Notes under the pieces: model-generated
What the model was told of the DNA's origin: nothing
The model's database searches: none
The model's input: the letters and a program-made list of their open reading frames with translations, nothing else
Program-made: the position numbers and the translations under genes
Assembly: GCA_027451645.1 (NCBI GenBank)
Contig: DAIDIX010000092.1
Span: 1,997 to 7,207 of the forward strand
From: Candidatus Dormiibacterota bacterium
Lineage (GTDB): Bacteria > Chloroflexota > Dormibacteria > Aeolococcales > Aeolococcaceae
Reading direction: 5' to 3'
DNA length: 5,211 bases
In this document: positions 1 through 5,211 of the stretch, piece by piece
Numbering within the stretch: the first letter of the stretch is position 1
How the letters are laid out: each line of letters opens with the position of its first letter

Positions 1-80
1 GAGCGTTCGAGAATGTCGAGATGCCCATTTGTGAGTGGATCAAAACTCCCCGGGTACAGCGCGATCCGCTCGCGGCTCAT
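1..80 (-). CDS. coaD: Phosphopantetheine adenylyltransferase CoaD, N-terminal part only (runs off left edge)
   Basis: Cytoplasmic enzyme of coenzyme A synthesis: it transfers AMP from ATP to 4'-phosphopantetheine, giving dephospho-CoA and pyrophosphate. Only about 26 codons are visible. They contain the family's N-terminal signature: residues 9-15 read YPGSFDP, followed by TNGH at 17-20, the (T/H)xGH nucleotidyltransferase motif whose His binds ATP phosphates. The segment aligns closely with the start of E. coli CoaD as I remember it. The ATG at 80-78 overlaps the rsmD stop codon as ATGA and is preceded by a purine-rich ribosome binding site, so the start is secure. It is the third gene of the recG-rsmD-coaD block and is probably translationally coupled to rsmD. 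The rest of the gene (family length about 160 residues) lies left of the window. Confidence 0.95.
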   Translation of the reverse strand, partial: MSRERIALYPGSFDPLTNGHLDILER

Positions 81-637
81 TCCTTCTCCCTGTCCTGACG
101 CAGTATGGATAGTACAGTCTGACCAAAGTCTACACGCCTTGCCTCAGCATAGGAACTCCCAAGAAGATTGATGTCCTCCCGACGTTCATGCTCAATGACA
201 AGGGTAGGCACTGCAATCTCCTCCAGCACATCAGCAATCTGCCTGAGTGGGACTGTTCCGTATGGAGGATCGATGAATGCGATGCCGATGCCCCTGAGCT
301 CACTTCCGTACGTACGGAGAGCATGGAGCACATCCCCCCGGATGATCCTGCATTTCGTCTCTGCTTCAAAGCTTCGCATTGACTCTGCGATGGCAGCAAG
401 GCATTTCGGATTCCGCTCGATGAACGTCACATGCGTTGCACCGCGGGAGAGTGCCTCAAATCCGAGCACACCACTTCCTGCATAGCAGTCAAGAACTCCA
501 TTGCCTCGCATTTCCTCTCGAAGAATGCCAAAGAGTGACTGTCTGACCCTGGCGAGCGTGGGTCGCACAGCAGCTGTTACAGGTACACGGACACCCCTGC
601 CGTTCCACTCGCCTCCCGTAATGCGGATAGTAGTCAT
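77..637 (-). CDS. rsmD: 16S rRNA (guanine(966)-N(2))-methyltransferase RsmD
   Basis: SAM-dependent methyltransferase that in characterised bacteria methylates N2 of G966 in 16S rRNA during small-subunit assembly. The 186-residue length is usual for the family. Visible signatures in order: ITGGEWNGRG near residues 6-15 (the N-terminal basic element, usually I-x-G-x-x-x-G-R), VRPT at 24-27 followed by RVRQSLFGIL, the SAM-binding motif I VLDCYAGSG at 48-56 continuing into EALSRGA, the acidic end of strand 2 FIERN at 72-76, and the catalytic DPPY at 123-126 (motif IV of N-methyltransferases). The start at 637 has AGGA overlapping the recG stop, 3 nt from the ATG, which is rather close. recG ends 5 nt upstream and the stop overlaps coaD by 4 nt, so the three genes are probably one transcript. 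No key residue is missing. Confidence 0.95.
   Translation of the reverse strand: MTTIRITGGEWNGRGVRVPVTAAVRPTLARVRQSLFGILREEMRGNGVLDCYAGSGVLGFEALSRGATHVTFIERNPKCLAAIAESMRSFEAETKCRIIRGDVLHALRTYGSELRGIGIAFIDPPYGTVPLRQIADVLEEIAVPTLVIEHERREDINLLGSSYAEARRVDFGQTVLSILRQDREKE
81..90 (-). promoter_or_regulatory. Ribosome binding site of coaD inside the rsmD 3' end
   Basis: On the minus strand the ten bases just before the coaD ATG read GGGAGAAGGA. The GGGAG part sits 5 nt from the start codon. The site lies wholly within the last codons of rsmD, so ribosomes finishing rsmD can reinitiate at the overlapping ATGA. This supports the coaD start at 80. Confidence 0.7.
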
Positions 638-642
638 CGTTC

Positions 643-2754
643 CTAATCCAGGTCGAGGATGTACTGGTATGCCCGCATCGCCTCATGAAGAGGCCCATGC
701 GCAACGAGTTCCGGATCCTCATCGAGCCATTTTCCAGCAGCCTGCTGGGCCTCATGAAGGAGAGCTGCATCAAGAAGGTCCGCAATGCGGAACATCGAGT
801 CTCCATGCTGGCGAAGACCTCCAATCTCCCCATGTCCCCGAAGCCTGAGATCCTGCTCTGCCAGAAGAAATCCGCTCTCTGTCGATGCAACTGCCTGCAG
901 GCGCTGTGTTGCAAGCTCGTCTGCACTCTCCTGGATGAGATAGCAGTATGAGGTGGCAGTCCCCCGCCCCACCCTGCCACGGAACTGATGAAGCTGGGCA
1001 AGGCCAAACCGGTCTGCACTCTCGATGATCATGACTGTCGCATTCGGCACATCAACTCCAACCTCGACAACACTTGTTGTCACAAGCACATCTAGCTGAT
1101 GTTCACGGAACTGCTCCATCACCTCGTCCTTCTCCCTTCCTGAAAGCCTTCCATGGAGTATGCCAAGGCGATAGTCTGCAAATGGTCCCTTCGAAAGACG
1201 GTCCATCTCCGTTGTGACACTCATGACTCCATCGAGATCCTCCGACTCCTCAATGATGGGACAGATGACAAATGCCTGATGGCCAAGAGCGAGCTGTTCA
1301 CGGGCAGCAGGAAATGCAGCATCATGCATGCTGCCACGGATGACCTCAGTGACAACCTTGCCCCGCTTGGCTGGGCGTTCAGTGAGGACGGAAAGGTCGA
1401 GATCCCCGTACTTTGTCAGTGCAAGGGAGCGGGGAATGGGAGTTGCAGTCATGGCAAGGAAGTTCGGTGGCAGCACTCCCTTCTGGCGGAGGCTCTGCCG
1501 CTGCTCAACACCAAACCGGTGCTGCTCATCGATGATGACAAGCCCAAGCGTTGACGGCTGTATGCGCTCCTCAAGGAGTGCATGGGTTCCGACAATGATG
1601 GTGGGGATGCCCGTTGCGACAAACTCGGCTACCTCACGTTTTGCAGCATCTGTCATGCTTCCCACGAGAAGCCGTACAGGAATGTCCTCATCAGCAAGGA
1701 GCGTGGTGAGCGTTGCATGGTGCTGCCGTGCAAGAAGCTCTGTCGGTGCCATGAATGCCACCTGATGGCCAGCATGACAGGTCATGCTGGCTGCCAGCAT
1801 CGCAACAACTGTCTTTCCACTTCCAACATCGCCCTGGAGAAGCCTGTTCATTGCATGGCTTTTCTCCAGATCCTGGAAGATTTCGTGTGTGACGATTCGC
1901 TGTCCATCCGTAAGATGGAACGGAAGTTTCGCTACCCGCTCCCGTGCATATTCCACATCGTACGGAATGACAATCGACGATTCGGCAAGACGCCGTCTCC
2001 TGGCCTGTTCAACAACAAGGCCGATACAGAAAAGCTCCTCGAAGGCAAGCCTCCTCCGGGCTTCCTCGATCTCGCTGAACGACTCGGGGAAATGCACCCT
2101 CCGGAGTGCCTCTTGAAGATCAAGAAGTGCGCATTCTGCGCGGATGGTCGGGGGAAGCACATCGGGGAGCTCTGCAATCCAGGATCGCAGCTGCCCAATC
2201 TTAGTCCTGAGAAATTTCGAGGTGATTCCTTCCGTTTCCGGATAGATGGGAGTAATGCGGCCAACGTGCTGCTGCATCGCGGATTCATGCTCAAACTGGG
2301 GATTCCGGAAGACTGGTCTTCCCTTTCCCCGTTCGACCTTTCCGCTCACAACATAGGTTTCACCAGAGCGCAGCTGCCGTTCAAGGTACCGCTGATTGAA
2401 CCAGACTGCCTCAGCATCACCTGTAGCATCCTCAAGCTCTGCAACTGTGAGAACCATCCTCCGCCTGGGACTCTCCCGTGTTGCAACAGATCGGATCTGG
2501 ACTGACACCGTATTCAGTGAGCCGTACGTGACTGATGCAAGCGTAGTGCGTTCCCTTGTGTCCTCATACCTACGGGGCAGGTACAGGAGGAGATCCCGAA
2601 CCGTTGCAAGTCCAAGCCGCTGGAGGCGCAGCGCTGTCTCACGACCAATGCCCGGAATATGCAAAAGATCAAGTGCAAGCATGTCTGCTCCACGCATACG
2701 CGTGTCACTTCCCGACATCCGGTCTTCACGAACGCTCATGTATGATCCCTGCAT
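643..2754 (-). CDS. recG: ATP-dependent DNA helicase RecG
   Basis: Superfamily 2 helicase that remodels stalled replication forks and Holliday junctions. From the longest start (703 residues) the N-terminal helix-hairpin-like and wedge/OB region includes PGIGRETALRL near 34-44, YLPRRYED at 58-65 and RITPIYPETEGI at 166-177. The helicase core follows: GDVGSGKT (Walker A) 308-315, APTELLARQH 336-345, DEQH (motif II) 409-412, TATPIPRSL 436-444, VVEVGVDVPNA 562-572 and QFRGRVGRG (motif VI) 590-598. The C-terminal RecG-type segment is at about 629-660, with RLRGHGEIGGLRQHG. The domain set is complete with no frameshift. The start is unresolved: Met1 (2754) has only a weak GAGAG site, Met6 (2739) has AGGGA 6 nt upstream, and Met25 (2682) has GGAG 5 nt upstream and gives a 679-residue protein that best fits the family N-terminus. 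The outer limit is reported here. It is first gene of the recG-rsmD-coaD block, divergent from the SWEET-like gene. Confidence 0.97.
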   Translation of the reverse strand: MQGSYMSVREDRMSGSDTRMRGADMLALDLLHIPGIGRETALRLQRLGLATVRDLLLYLPRRYEDTRERTTLASVTYGSLNTVSVQIRSVATRESPRRRMVLTVAELEDATGDAEAVWFNQRYLERQLRSGETYVVSGKVERGKGRPVFRNPQFEHESAMQQHVGRITPIYPETEGITSKFLRTKIGQLRSWIAELPDVLPPTIRAECALLDLQEALRRVHFPESFSEIEEARRRLAFEELFCIGLVVEQARRRRLAESSIVIPYDVEYARERVAKLPFHLTDGQRIVTHEIFQDLEKSHAMNRLLQGDVGSGKTVVAMLAASMTCHAGHQVAFMAPTELLARQHHATLTTLLADEDIPVRLLVGSMTDAAKREVAEFVATGIPTIIVGTHALLEERIQPSTLGLVIIDEQHRFGVEQRQSLRQKGVLPPNFLAMTATPIPRSLALTKYGDLDLSVLTERPAKRGKVVTEVIRGSMHDAAFPAAREQLALGHQAFVICPIIEESEDLDGVMSVTTEMDRLSKGPFADYRLGILHGRLSGREKDEVMEQFREHQLDVLVTTSVVEVGVDVPNATVMIIESADRFGLAQLHQFRGRVGRGTATSYCYLIQESADELATQRLQAVASTESGFLLAEQDLRLRGHGEIGGLRQHGDSMFRIADLLDAALLHEAQQAAGKWLDEDPELVAHGPLHEAMRAYQYILDLD
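1768..1791. repeat. 24-bp near-perfect inverted repeat inside recG
   Basis: The left arm GCCAGCATGAC (1768-1778) and right arm GTCATGCTGGC (1781-1791) are exact reverse complements over 11 bp, separated by only 2 nt (AG). The repeat lies in codons for the segment just after the RecG Walker A helix (around MTCHAG, residues 324-329). A further GCCAGCAT copy follows at 1793-1800. The function is unknown. It could be a chance result of codon choice, or a strong mRNA hairpin or protein-binding palindrome. Confidence 0.5.
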
Positions 2755-2804
2755 GAAATGAACTCTCTATCGACCATACCCAATTTCCACGGCCAGTGCA
2801 GCAG

Positions 2805-2834
2805 ATGACAGTGACCGCATGCTACTGCTACAGT
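2805..2834 (+). promoter_or_regulatory. Candidate sigma70-type promoter for the SWEET-like gene
   Basis: A -35-like ATGACA at 2805-2810 (five of six matches to TTGACA) is followed by an 18-nt spacer and a -10-like TACAGT at 2829-2834 (four of six matches to TATAAT). The -10 is preceded by TGC, forming an extended -10. Transcription would start near 2841, giving a leader of about 21 nt with the ribosome binding site at 2848. It lies in the 107-bp divergent gap shared with recG. I found no equally good promoter for recG on the other strand. Confidence 0.35.
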
Positions 2835-2847
2835 GAATCGGGATTCG

Positions 2848-2853
2848 AAGGAG
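2848..2853 (+). promoter_or_regulatory. Ribosome binding site that fixes the SWEET-like start
   Basis: AAGGAG, within the purine run AAGGAGAGGG, lies 8 nt before the ATG at 2862. No comparable site precedes the in-frame ATGs at 2796 and 2805. The 22 residues those starts would add (cysteine-rich, polar) do not belong to the transporter fold. This selects 2862 as the translation start. Confidence 0.8.
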
Positions 2854-2861
2854 AGGGCATC

Positions 2862-3470
2862 ATGTTCCATACAGCAGTTACCTATCTTGGACTTCTCAGT
2901 GTTGGAGTGGCTGGCATCACCACTGTGGGACGCTCAATTCCCCAGTCTGTCAGGATGTTCCGCATGAAAACAGATGCTGGAGTATCGCAGCTCACCTGGG
3001 GCATAGCCATTGCTTCTGGAGCGAGCTGGGTCATCTGGGGAGCTGTCCATGCAAATCTACCGGAGATCCTCGTCAATGGCATTGCGCTCATCGCCCTTGG
3101 CGTGAGCATTGCAGCATTCATGCGAGCTGGTGCAAATCCTTCGGCACTCATACTTGTCAATGTCATTGGAGTGGCATTCGATCTTGTTCTCAACCACCTG
3201 TCACCAGGTCTGTATTCGACATGGACAGTCCTCCTCACCATTGCCTTCTTCTACCCCCAGGCATGGGAAGTGCTCACCCGGACTGATCTTGCAGGTGTGT
3301 CAGTAGACAGCTGGTACGTATCGACCCTCATGACCACATGCTGGTTCATCTACGGTCTCACGATTGGAAGCCTTCCCATTGCAGCTCCATCCGTTCTCTC
3401 ATATCCTGCAATCGCAGTCATCCTGTACCGCCTCCACCGCTTCCAGCAGACCAGAATTGCTGCAGCCTGA
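2862..3470 (+). CDS. Two-repeat PQ-loop (SWEET/MtN3-like) membrane transporter
   Basis: Integral membrane protein of 202 residues with two PQ-loop repeats. Repeat 1 has SIPQSVRMFR at 25-34, then KTDAGVSQLTW at 36-46, W56 and W59-G60, and N72 in the third helix. Repeat 2 has FFYPQAWEVL at 129-138, RTDLAGVSVDSW at 140-151, W161 and Y164-G165, and S177-Y181 in the last helix. The PQ motifs are 105 residues apart. Hydrophobic segments fall near 5-23, 44-62, 68-87, 95-113, 119-132, 152-169 and 172-189, which suggests 3+1+3 helices as in SWEETs, whereas bacterial SemiSWEETs have a single 3-helix repeat of about 90 residues. Characterised relatives carry sugars by facilitated diffusion, but substrate and direction cannot be read here. 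The helix-3 Asn of repeat 1 (N72), a likely substrate-pocket residue, has no Asn counterpart in repeat 2. The gene stands alone, divergent from recG and convergent with the exported gene. A non-sugar PQ-loop role is possible. Confidence 0.85.
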   Translation: MFHTAVTYLGLLSVGVAGITTVGRSIPQSVRMFRMKTDAGVSQLTWGIAIASGASWVIWGAVHANLPEILVNGIALIALGVSIAAFMRAGANPSALILVNVIGVAFDLVLNHLSPGLYSTWTVLLTIAFFYPQAWEVLTRTDLAGVSVDSWYVSTLMTTCWFIYGLTIGSLPIAAPSVLSYPAIAVILYRLHRFQQTRIAAA

Positions 3471-3513
3471 CTGGGGACCAGCCATCAGTCCACGGTGCAG
3501 ATGCGCCCGCACA
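3471..3513. other. Short convergent intergenic gap without a clear terminator
   Basis: These 43 bp separate the stop codons of two converging genes. The only foldable element is GACTG at 3469-3473 with CAGTC at 3486-3490, a 5-bp stem with a 12-nt loop and no T tract on either strand. This is too weak to call an intrinsic terminator. Confidence 0.5.
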
Positions 3514-4635
3514 TCACGACTTCGACACTGTCTCAATCTGCTGCACTGCGAATGGAGCACTCGTGAATGTCTGGGTTCCACGGACTACATTCATCTGTGG
3601 AGTGGAAAGCGCTGGATCCGCTGCCCATCCCGCACCTGAGGCAGCAAGGGTAAACGTGGAGGTCGTGCAGGCATTTGGCCCCTGAACGGTGGTTGTCGTC
3701 ACGAGCTGTCCCTGTGCATTCGTTGTAGTGGTCTGAATGGTCACTGTGTATGTGCAGGACTGGTAGATGTATCGCCATGATTCAATCTGGATGATGGAGC
3801 CACCTGCAGTCTTCGGATACACATGCTGGTAGCCGTAGTAGTGGTATGGGGCGCCAGCTATTCCAGTACCTGCTGGAGGCGTTGTTGCAATGGGTCCGGG
3901 TGAACCAGATGCTGGTTTTGTGAATGATGCAGGAGGTGTGGTCCAGTCCACTGGTCCAGCCCACGTATTGATAACTGCCTTAATGAGTCCTGTTGCAAGA
4001 CTCCCGTAGCTGCAGATGGTTGTGCCTCCATTTGGTGTGAGCGTACCGCCAGGGCACCCAGTGAAGCCGATGTTCGGACTGTATGCCTTCGCATCAAATG
4101 GTGTGAGCACAAGCATGTACTTGTTGGGAGTTACGACTGATCCGCTCCCAAGTGTCGTGTTCGAGCCAGTGTTGAATGCGTATGACTGGACTGTAGGCGG
4201 CTGTCCTCCCCAGTTCGCGCACCCCCACGTATACCAGTTGGCTGACGGATTCTCGGGATTGCCTGGGACAGGACCACCCGGATACACAAGCTGATGCGTT
4301 GCATCATTGAAGATGAAATCCGTCTTCGGATTGAGCTGAGCAAAGCTCTGTGGCTCAGGAACGCTATCCGGGGCAGGAGCATTGGGCCACGGCCAGAACA
4401 GCGTATCCCCACCACAGTCAACCCATGCCCCAAGACTGGCTCCTGAGAGCACTGTCAGTTGTCCATTGCCATTGTTGGTAGTCTGTCCCCCAGTTGAGCC
4501 ACTGGTACAGGTTGTTGCGTTCGTTGTGCAGCCTGCCAGGGCAGGCCGTGAGCCCAGGACAAAGCCAATAGAGGAGATGACCAGGACACTCACACTGGCG
4601 ATGCTTATCTTGCCAAGTCGAGAAAACTGAAACAT
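3514..4635 (-). CDS. Exported, cysteine-containing, charge-poor protein of unknown function
   Basis: I do not recognise this 373-residue protein. It begins with a Sec signal peptide: basic n-region (R6, K9), hydrophobic core at about 10-27, c-region ending ALA at 32-34, then G35-C36. Cleavage after A34 fits signal peptidase I. LAGC at 33-36 also matches a lipobox, but R30 and P31 between core and Cys are unusual for lipoproteins. There are eight cysteines (36, 43, 74, 139, 194, 208, 294, 323), consistent with disulfides, and ten tryptophans. Only about 24 residues are charged (6%), with much Thr, Gly, Pro, Asn and Gln. Residues 294-323 form a Thr-rich, roughly symmetrical stretch between two cysteines, suggesting a beta hairpin. 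No transmembrane helix or sortase signal follows the signal peptide. The start at 4635 has a GGGGGT site 8 nt upstream. It lies 13 nt after another exported-looking gene, probably in the same operon. Enzyme, adhesin or surface-layer roles are all open. Confidence 0.8.
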   Translation of the reverse strand: MFQFSRLGKISIASVSVLVISSIGFVLGSRPALAGCTTNATTCTSGSTGGQTTNNGNGQLTVLSGASLGAWVDCGGDTLFWPWPNAPAPDSVPEPQSFAQLNPKTDFIFNDATHQLVYPGGPVPGNPENPSANWYTWGCANWGGQPPTVQSYAFNTGSNTTLGSGSVVTPNKYMLVLTPFDAKAYSPNIGFTGCPGGTLTPNGGTTICSYGSLATGLIKAVINTWAGPVDWTTPPASFTKPASGSPGPIATTPPAGTGIAGAPYHYYGYQHVYPKTAGGSIIQIESWRYIYQSCTYTVTIQTTTTNAQGQLVTTTTVQGPNACTTSTFTLAASGAGWAADPALSTPQMNVVRGTQTFTSAPFAVQQIETVSKS

Positions 4636-4643
4636 AGCTCATT

Positions 4644-4650
4644 ACCCCCT
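4644..4650 (-). promoter_or_regulatory. Ribosome binding site of the exported protein gene, overlapping the upstream stop
   Basis: Reading the minus strand, AGGGGGT ends 8 nt before the ATG at 4635 and begins inside the TAG stop of the preceding gene (4651-4649). The overlap suggests that translation of the two genes is linked. It also supports the Met at 4635 over the out-of-frame ATG at 4642. Confidence 0.6.
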
Positions 4651-5211
4651 AACAGGCACTTCGCAGTGCAGCAACGCCACACTCCCCTTCACCGTTCATA
4701 ACCCAGATCTCCCCATATGGAGCAATGCTTTCAATGCTTCCTGTGAGAATGAAGCTCGACGATTTCGCTGCACTTCCCTCTCCCTCAACCGACCCTCCAG
4801 GCATCAGCACAGTGAGGTTTGTGCATGGGGGGTTCGTAATGACAAGACCAACACTGGAGGCATCTGACCATCCCTTGGAAACGAGATAGGTGAGGGCAGA
4901 CTGCGGGACCTGCACCACCTGCAGCATTGAGGGTCCCAGGCAGGAAGGAATGGCATGCACCACACCTCCAGCCTTCATGATCGGATCATACGGAGCCAGT
5001 GCACCATCAAGTGCTGCAAGCATGGGTGTATCGCCATACTTCATTGCCCAATATCTGAGCTCTGTAGTTCGAACAAACGCCTGTGCCACTGCTGCAGCAT
5101 GTGTTGTGCTGACCCCAGGCTGCGCATACACGACACTGGGAGCAGATACGAACTGCATTGCATCCGCACCTGGAACATACGTTGTGCTCGCTGTTGCCCA
5201 TTCGTATTCAC
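4649..5211 (-). CDS. Hypothetical, probably exported protein, C-terminal part (start lies beyond right edge)
   Basis: I do not recognise this product. The frame is open from the TAG at 4651-4649 to the window edge, giving about 187 codons. The first visible residues read EYEWATASTTYVPGADA, so the in-frame Met at 5158 is probably internal: it has no strong ribosome binding site and would leave the protein without a signal peptide. The visible part has a likely amphipathic helix (THAAAVAQAFVRTTELRYW region), a central Val/Ser/Gly-rich stretch suggestive of beta structure, and four cysteines, one in each of SCLG, PPCTN, GECG and the C-terminal AC. No membrane helix is visible and no named catalytic motif was recognised. 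It lies 13 nt upstream of the signal-peptide gene at 3514-4635 on the same strand, so the two are probably co-transcribed. The export claim rests on the cysteine content, composition and partner gene, since the N-terminus is not in view. Confidence 0.7.
   Translation of the reverse strand, partial: EYEWATASTTYVPGADAMQFVSAPSVVYAQPGVSTTHAAAVAQAFVRTTELRYWAMKYGDTPMLAALDGALAPYDPIMKAGGVVHAIPSCLGPSMLQVVQVPQSALTYLVSKGWSDASSVGLVITNPPCTNLTVLMPGGSVEGEGSAAKSSSFILTGSIESIAPYGEIWVMNGEGECGVAALRSAC

Larger units (their letters stand above)
2755..2861. other. Divergent intergenic region between recG and the SWEET-like gene
   Basis: This 107-bp gap must carry the start signals of both the leftward recG block and the rightward transporter, unless recG starts further inside. 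The rightward promoter candidate and ribosome binding site are listed separately. For recG the best -10-like string is TATGGT (2777-2772 on the minus strand), with no good -35. No operator-like palindrome or riboswitch was seen. Confidence 0.6.

Noticed and set aside
305..318. 14-bp perfect palindrome TCCGTACGTACGGA inside rsmD
   Set aside because: About 0.3 such palindromes are expected by chance in a window of this size, and it lies in coding sequence.
489..1019. A 176-codon minus-strand open frame across the recG-rsmD junction
   Set aside because: It is out of frame with both recG and rsmD, which have clear family motifs over the same bases. Its own translation resembles nothing.
1582..2505. 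A 307-codon open frame on the plus strand
   Set aside because: It lies wholly antisense to conserved RecG coding sequence. Its translation is Cys- and His-rich with no recognisable domain, and it is explained by the codon pattern of recG.
2772..2800. recG promoter with TATGGT as -10 on the minus strand
   Set aside because: The -10 matches only four of six positions and no -35 with more than three matches occurs at 16-18 nt, so it is not supported.
2796..2861. Extending the SWEET-like protein to the ATG at 2796
   Set aside because: The extra 22 residues are polar and cysteine-bearing, there is no ribosome binding site before 2796, and a strong AAGGAG precedes 2862. The candidate promoter would also lie inside the extension.
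3469..3490. Hairpin between the convergent genes as a bidirectional terminator
   Set aside because: The stem is only 5 bp with a 12-nt loop, and no T run follows on either strand.
4131..4433. Open frames of 80-100 codons in other frames over the exported protein gene (for example 4131-4433 minus and 4016-4294 plus)
   Set aside because: They overlap the frame that carries the signal peptide and regular exoprotein composition, and none has a convincing ribosome binding site or domain.
4649..5158. The Met at 5158 as the true start of the right-hand gene
   Set aside because: The frame stays open for 17 more codons to the window edge with similar composition. The upstream AGGTG is about 9 nt away, and this start would leave the protein without an export signal. 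The start is more likely outside the window.

Overview
This is a bacterial chromosomal window of moderate GC content (mid-50s percent by eye). It holds three recognisable housekeeping genes, one small membrane transporter, and two exported-looking genes I cannot name. The organism is not certain. The order recG-rsmD-coaD is common in Bacillota and also occurs in Actinomycetota. The Thr/Asn/Gln/Trp-rich, charge-poor exoproteins suggest an environmental bacterium, and an acidophilic Bacillota of the Sulfobacillus type would fit, but this is inference only.

Layout. Positions 1-2754 are a tight minus-strand block read right to left: recG (branched-DNA helicase), then rsmD (16S rRNA m2G966 methyltransferase) 5 nt later, then coaD (phosphopantetheine adenylyltransferase). 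coaD overlaps the end of rsmD by the 4-nt ATGA junction and runs off the left edge after about 26 codons. Positions 2755-2861 (107 bp) are a divergent intergenic region with a plausible promoter for the rightward gene. Positions 2862-3470 (plus strand) encode a 202-residue PQ-loop/SWEET-type membrane protein with two PQ-loop repeats, whose start is fixed by a strong ribosome binding site. A 43-bp convergent gap follows with no convincing terminator. Positions 3514-5211 (minus strand) hold two genes 13 nt apart. The upstream one enters from beyond the right edge and ends at 4649. The downstream one (3514-4635) encodes a 373-residue protein with a clear Sec signal peptide, eight cysteines and a Thr-rich segment.

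How they fit together. recG, rsmD and coaD act in unrelated processes (fork rescue, ribosome modification, CoA synthesis) and are linked by conserved order and probable co-transcription or translational coupling, not by pathway. The SWEET-like gene is a separate transcription unit. The two right-hand genes look like one operon for envelope or extracellular products. Their shared position, even cysteine counts and low charge support a joint exported role, but no function can be assigned. I see no RNA genes, mobile elements, CRISPR arrays or frameshifts. The parts most worth a second look are the unnamed exported gene pair and the duplicated SWEET architecture.
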